DNA of 8,229 nt, from the NCBI GenBank assembly GCA_005793285.1, contig SXPO01000239.1, positions 1 through 8,229 of the forward strand, given 5' to 3'. Shown here in pieces: positions 6,986 through 8,229 of the stretch. Below the pieces are notes generated by a model. That model made no database searches, had not been told where the DNA came from, and saw nothing but the letters and a program-made list of their open reading frames with translations. Source of the DNA: Nitrospiraceae bacterium (lineage in GTDB: Bacteria; Nitrospirota; Nitrospiria; Nitrospirales; Nitrospiraceae). Position numbers and translations under genes: made by a program. Numbering within the stretch: the first letter of the stretch is position 1; the number at the start of each line of letters is the position of its first letter.

Positions 6986-7000
6986 AAGGGAGTCAGCATG
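6986..7000 (+). promoter_or_regulatory. secF ribosome binding site
   Basis: AAGGGAG (6986-6992) lies 5 nt before the secF ATG at 6998-7000. It is the best SD among the sec genes here and fixes the start. It lets secF be translated independently of secD despite the 53-nt gap. Confidence 0.7.
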
Positions 7001-7915
7001 TTAGAGATTCTTGGAAAGACCAATATCGACTTCATGGGTAAACGCATGATTGCCTTCGCTTTTTCAGGCGTCATGGTGCTGCTGGGACTGATCGCCGTGG
7101 TACAGATTGCGCGGGGGGCAGCCAATCTCGGCATTGATTTCGCCGGTGGGACGGCGGTCCAGCTAAAGTTTGAGCAGCCGATACGAATCGATGAGGCGAG
7201 AAAGGTCTTAGAAGCCAACGGGCTTGGGAACGCCGAATTGCAAGAATTTGGGCAGGACAACAAACTGCTTATCCGCATCAAGGCGTCCACAACTATTGAA
7301 GAGAAGACGGCCGAGGCCGTCGTGGAGGTATTCAAAACGAAGTTCGCCTCGAACCGGTTCGTCGTGGACTCCAGCACGGAGATCGGCCCCACCATCGGCA
7401 AGAAGCTTCAGGAGGATGCCCTCATCGCCATCGTCATCTCGTTCATCGGCATCATCCTGTATATCGCGGCGCGGTTCGAGCTTCGCTTTGGAGTTGCCGC
7501 GGCGTTGGCGACCTTCCATGACGTCCTGGCCGTCCTCGGCGCATTCTATGTGCTGGATAAGGAGATTACCCTATTGATCGTGACGGCGCTCTTGACGCTG
7601 GCTGGGTATTCGCTGACCGATACGGTCGTTGTGTTCGACCGGATCAGGGAAAACTTGAAGTCGCGCCGGCGTGAGACTGAAGAGGCGACCATCAACACGG
7701 CGGTCAACCAGGTGTTGAGCCGTACCATTGTGACCAGCTTAACGGTCGTGCTGGTGCTCATTCCTTTGACGCTGGCCGGCGGGGAAGTGCTCCACGATTT
7801 TTCCCTGGCGCTGCTGGGTGGCGTGATCTTTGGAACCTATTCGTCCGTCTTTGTCGCCAGTCCGCTGTTGCTGCTATGGCCTGGAAAATCAGGTCGGCTC
7901 TTGAATCGTAGCTAG
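6998..7915 (+). CDS. secF: Protein translocase subunit SecF
   Basis: SecF is the partner of SecD in the proton-driven export complex of the inner membrane. The 305-residue product is of normal length. The first transmembrane helix spans about residues 17-37, followed by a periplasmic domain opening with LGIDFAGGT (44-52). IGPTIGKKL (129-137) leads into the five-helix bundle. In that bundle GYSLTDTVVVFDRIREN carries Asp208, and VLSRTIVTS carries Arg242. Their spacing equals that of the functionally important Asp213 and Arg247 of E. coli SecF, so they are the likely counterparts (inferred by eye, not by alignment). The C-terminal arm is short and ends in GRLLNRS. A good SD sits 5 nt before the ATG. 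The gene is the last of the tgt-yajC-secD-secF block; no intrinsic terminator is visible after it. Confidence 0.97.
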   Translation: MLEILGKTNIDFMGKRMIAFAFSGVMVLLGLIAVVQIARGAANLGIDFAGGTAVQLKFEQPIRIDEARKVLEANGLGNAELQEFGQDNKLLIRIKASTTIEEKTAEAVVEVFKTKFASNRFVVDSSTEIGPTIGKKLQEDALIAIVISFIGIILYIAARFELRFGVAAALATFHDVLAVLGAFYVLDKEITLLIVTALLTLAGYSLTDTVVVFDRIRENLKSRRRETEEATINTAVNQVLSRTIVTSLTVVLVLIPLTLAGGEVLHDFSLALLGGVIFGTYSSVFVASPLLLLWPGKSGRLLNRS

Positions 7916-8088
7916 GCTGGTGGTGGAATAGCGTTGCGTCGTTGGTGACGCTCGCTTCGCTGGCTCCCCGGTCGATACGAACGATTGAGTGGTGGGTGTC
8001 AGGTCTAGGGGCTAGACGTGAACCTACCATTCAACATGCAACGCGGTCCGGTATCGACATACGTTTCAGGCATTATTCTGGTGTAACC
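7916..8088. other. Non-coding spacer with inverted repeats
   Basis: This 173-nt spacer shows no convincing ORF, tRNA or intrinsic terminator. It contains three small inverted repeats. GCGTC/GACGC (7936-7940 and 7947-7951) has a 6-nt loop. GTCTAG-GGG-CTAGAC (8003-8017) is a perfect 6-bp stem with a 3-nt loop. GTCGATAC (7971-7978) is matched by GTATCGAC (8051-8058) 72 nt downstream, enclosing the second hairpin. A promoter for the downstream gene probably lies here, but I could not find a well-spaced -35/-10 pair. Confidence 0.4.
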
Positions 8089-8229
8089 ATGGCACTCTGG
8101 AGCCGGTTTCACAGCCTCCAGCGCAAGATCATCGCGGCGATCGTGATGGTCGGCCTCCTGCCTCTGACTCTTCTTCTCATCTTGCTGTACATCGAAGAGC
8201 GCCGCGCGTTGCGTGAGACGACCGGAGCC
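8089..8229 (+). CDS. N-terminal part of a membrane protein, possibly a sensor histidine kinase
   Basis: An ORF starts at the ATG at 8089 and stays open to the window end, giving 47 residues. The N-terminus is short, basic and amphipathic (SRFHSLQRK, residues 5-13). A transmembrane helix follows at about 14-34, with the GLLPL motif in its middle, and then a charged stretch (IEERRALRE). An N-terminus of the form 'basic segment, I-I-A-x-I-x-x-V-G-L-L-P-L, long hydrophobic helix' is common in membrane-bound sensor histidine kinases and related signalling proteins. The catalytic domains would be outside the window, so that assignment is a guess. No strong SD precedes the ATG. The 173-nt spacer after secF suggests a separate transcription unit. 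Confidence 0.65.
   Translation, partial: MALWSRFHSLQRKIIAAIVMVGLLPLTLLLILLYIEERRALRETTGA

Noticed and set aside
7936..7951. GCGTC/GACGC hairpin as a secF terminator
   Set aside because: The stem is only 5 bp and no T-tract follows, so it does not qualify as an intrinsic terminator.

Overview
The window carries a compact, co-directional run of conserved chromosomal genes, all on the + strand. They encode standard products of a diderm (Gram-negative type) bacterium: MobA, a heptosyltransferase-like GT9 enzyme, ArgS, Tgt, YajC, SecD, SecF, and the first part of a membrane protein that may be a sensor kinase. Moderate-to-high GC, the molybdenum-cofactor gene, an LPS-type glycosyltransferase and the protein flavour suggest a Nitrospira-like member of the Nitrospirota. 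This is an inference from general familiarity; no rRNA or other taxonomic marker is present, so the assignment is tentative.

Layout: positions 1-177 hold the C-terminal end of a membrane protein, followed by a strong intrinsic terminator (210-244). mobA (271-894) starts only 26 nt after the terminator's T-tract and has an unusual leader. The GT9 gene (899-1981) begins 4 nt after the mobA stop. argS (1992-3716, GTG start) begins 10 nt after GT9, with its Shine-Dalgarno sequence overlapping the GT9 stop codon. Then follow tgt (3737-4912), yajC (4932-5270), secD (5301-6944) and secF (6998-7915), with gaps of 20, 19, 30 and 53 nt. A 173-nt spacer with small inverted repeats and no clear terminator separates secF from a gene that starts at 8089 and runs off the window.

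Functionally, tgt-yajC-secD-secF is a widely conserved synteny block. It joins queuosine tRNA modification to the accessory subcomplex (SecDF-YajC) that uses the proton motive force to help SecYEG complete export. argS supplies arginyl-tRNA. mobA makes the guanine-dinucleotide form of molybdenum cofactor, needed by DMSO-reductase-family enzymes such as nitrate or nitrite oxidoreductases. The GT9 enzyme probably adds a heptose-like sugar to the LPS core. Tight spacing suggests that mobA to secF could be largely co-transcribed, with a possible extra promoter inside the 3' end of the GT9 gene.

I found no CRISPR array, insertion sequence, tRNA, rRNA, phage gene or defence cassette. I see no evidence for a new biological system. 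The points worth a second look are regulatory: the mobA leader, the argS promoter candidate, and the two spacers flanking secF.
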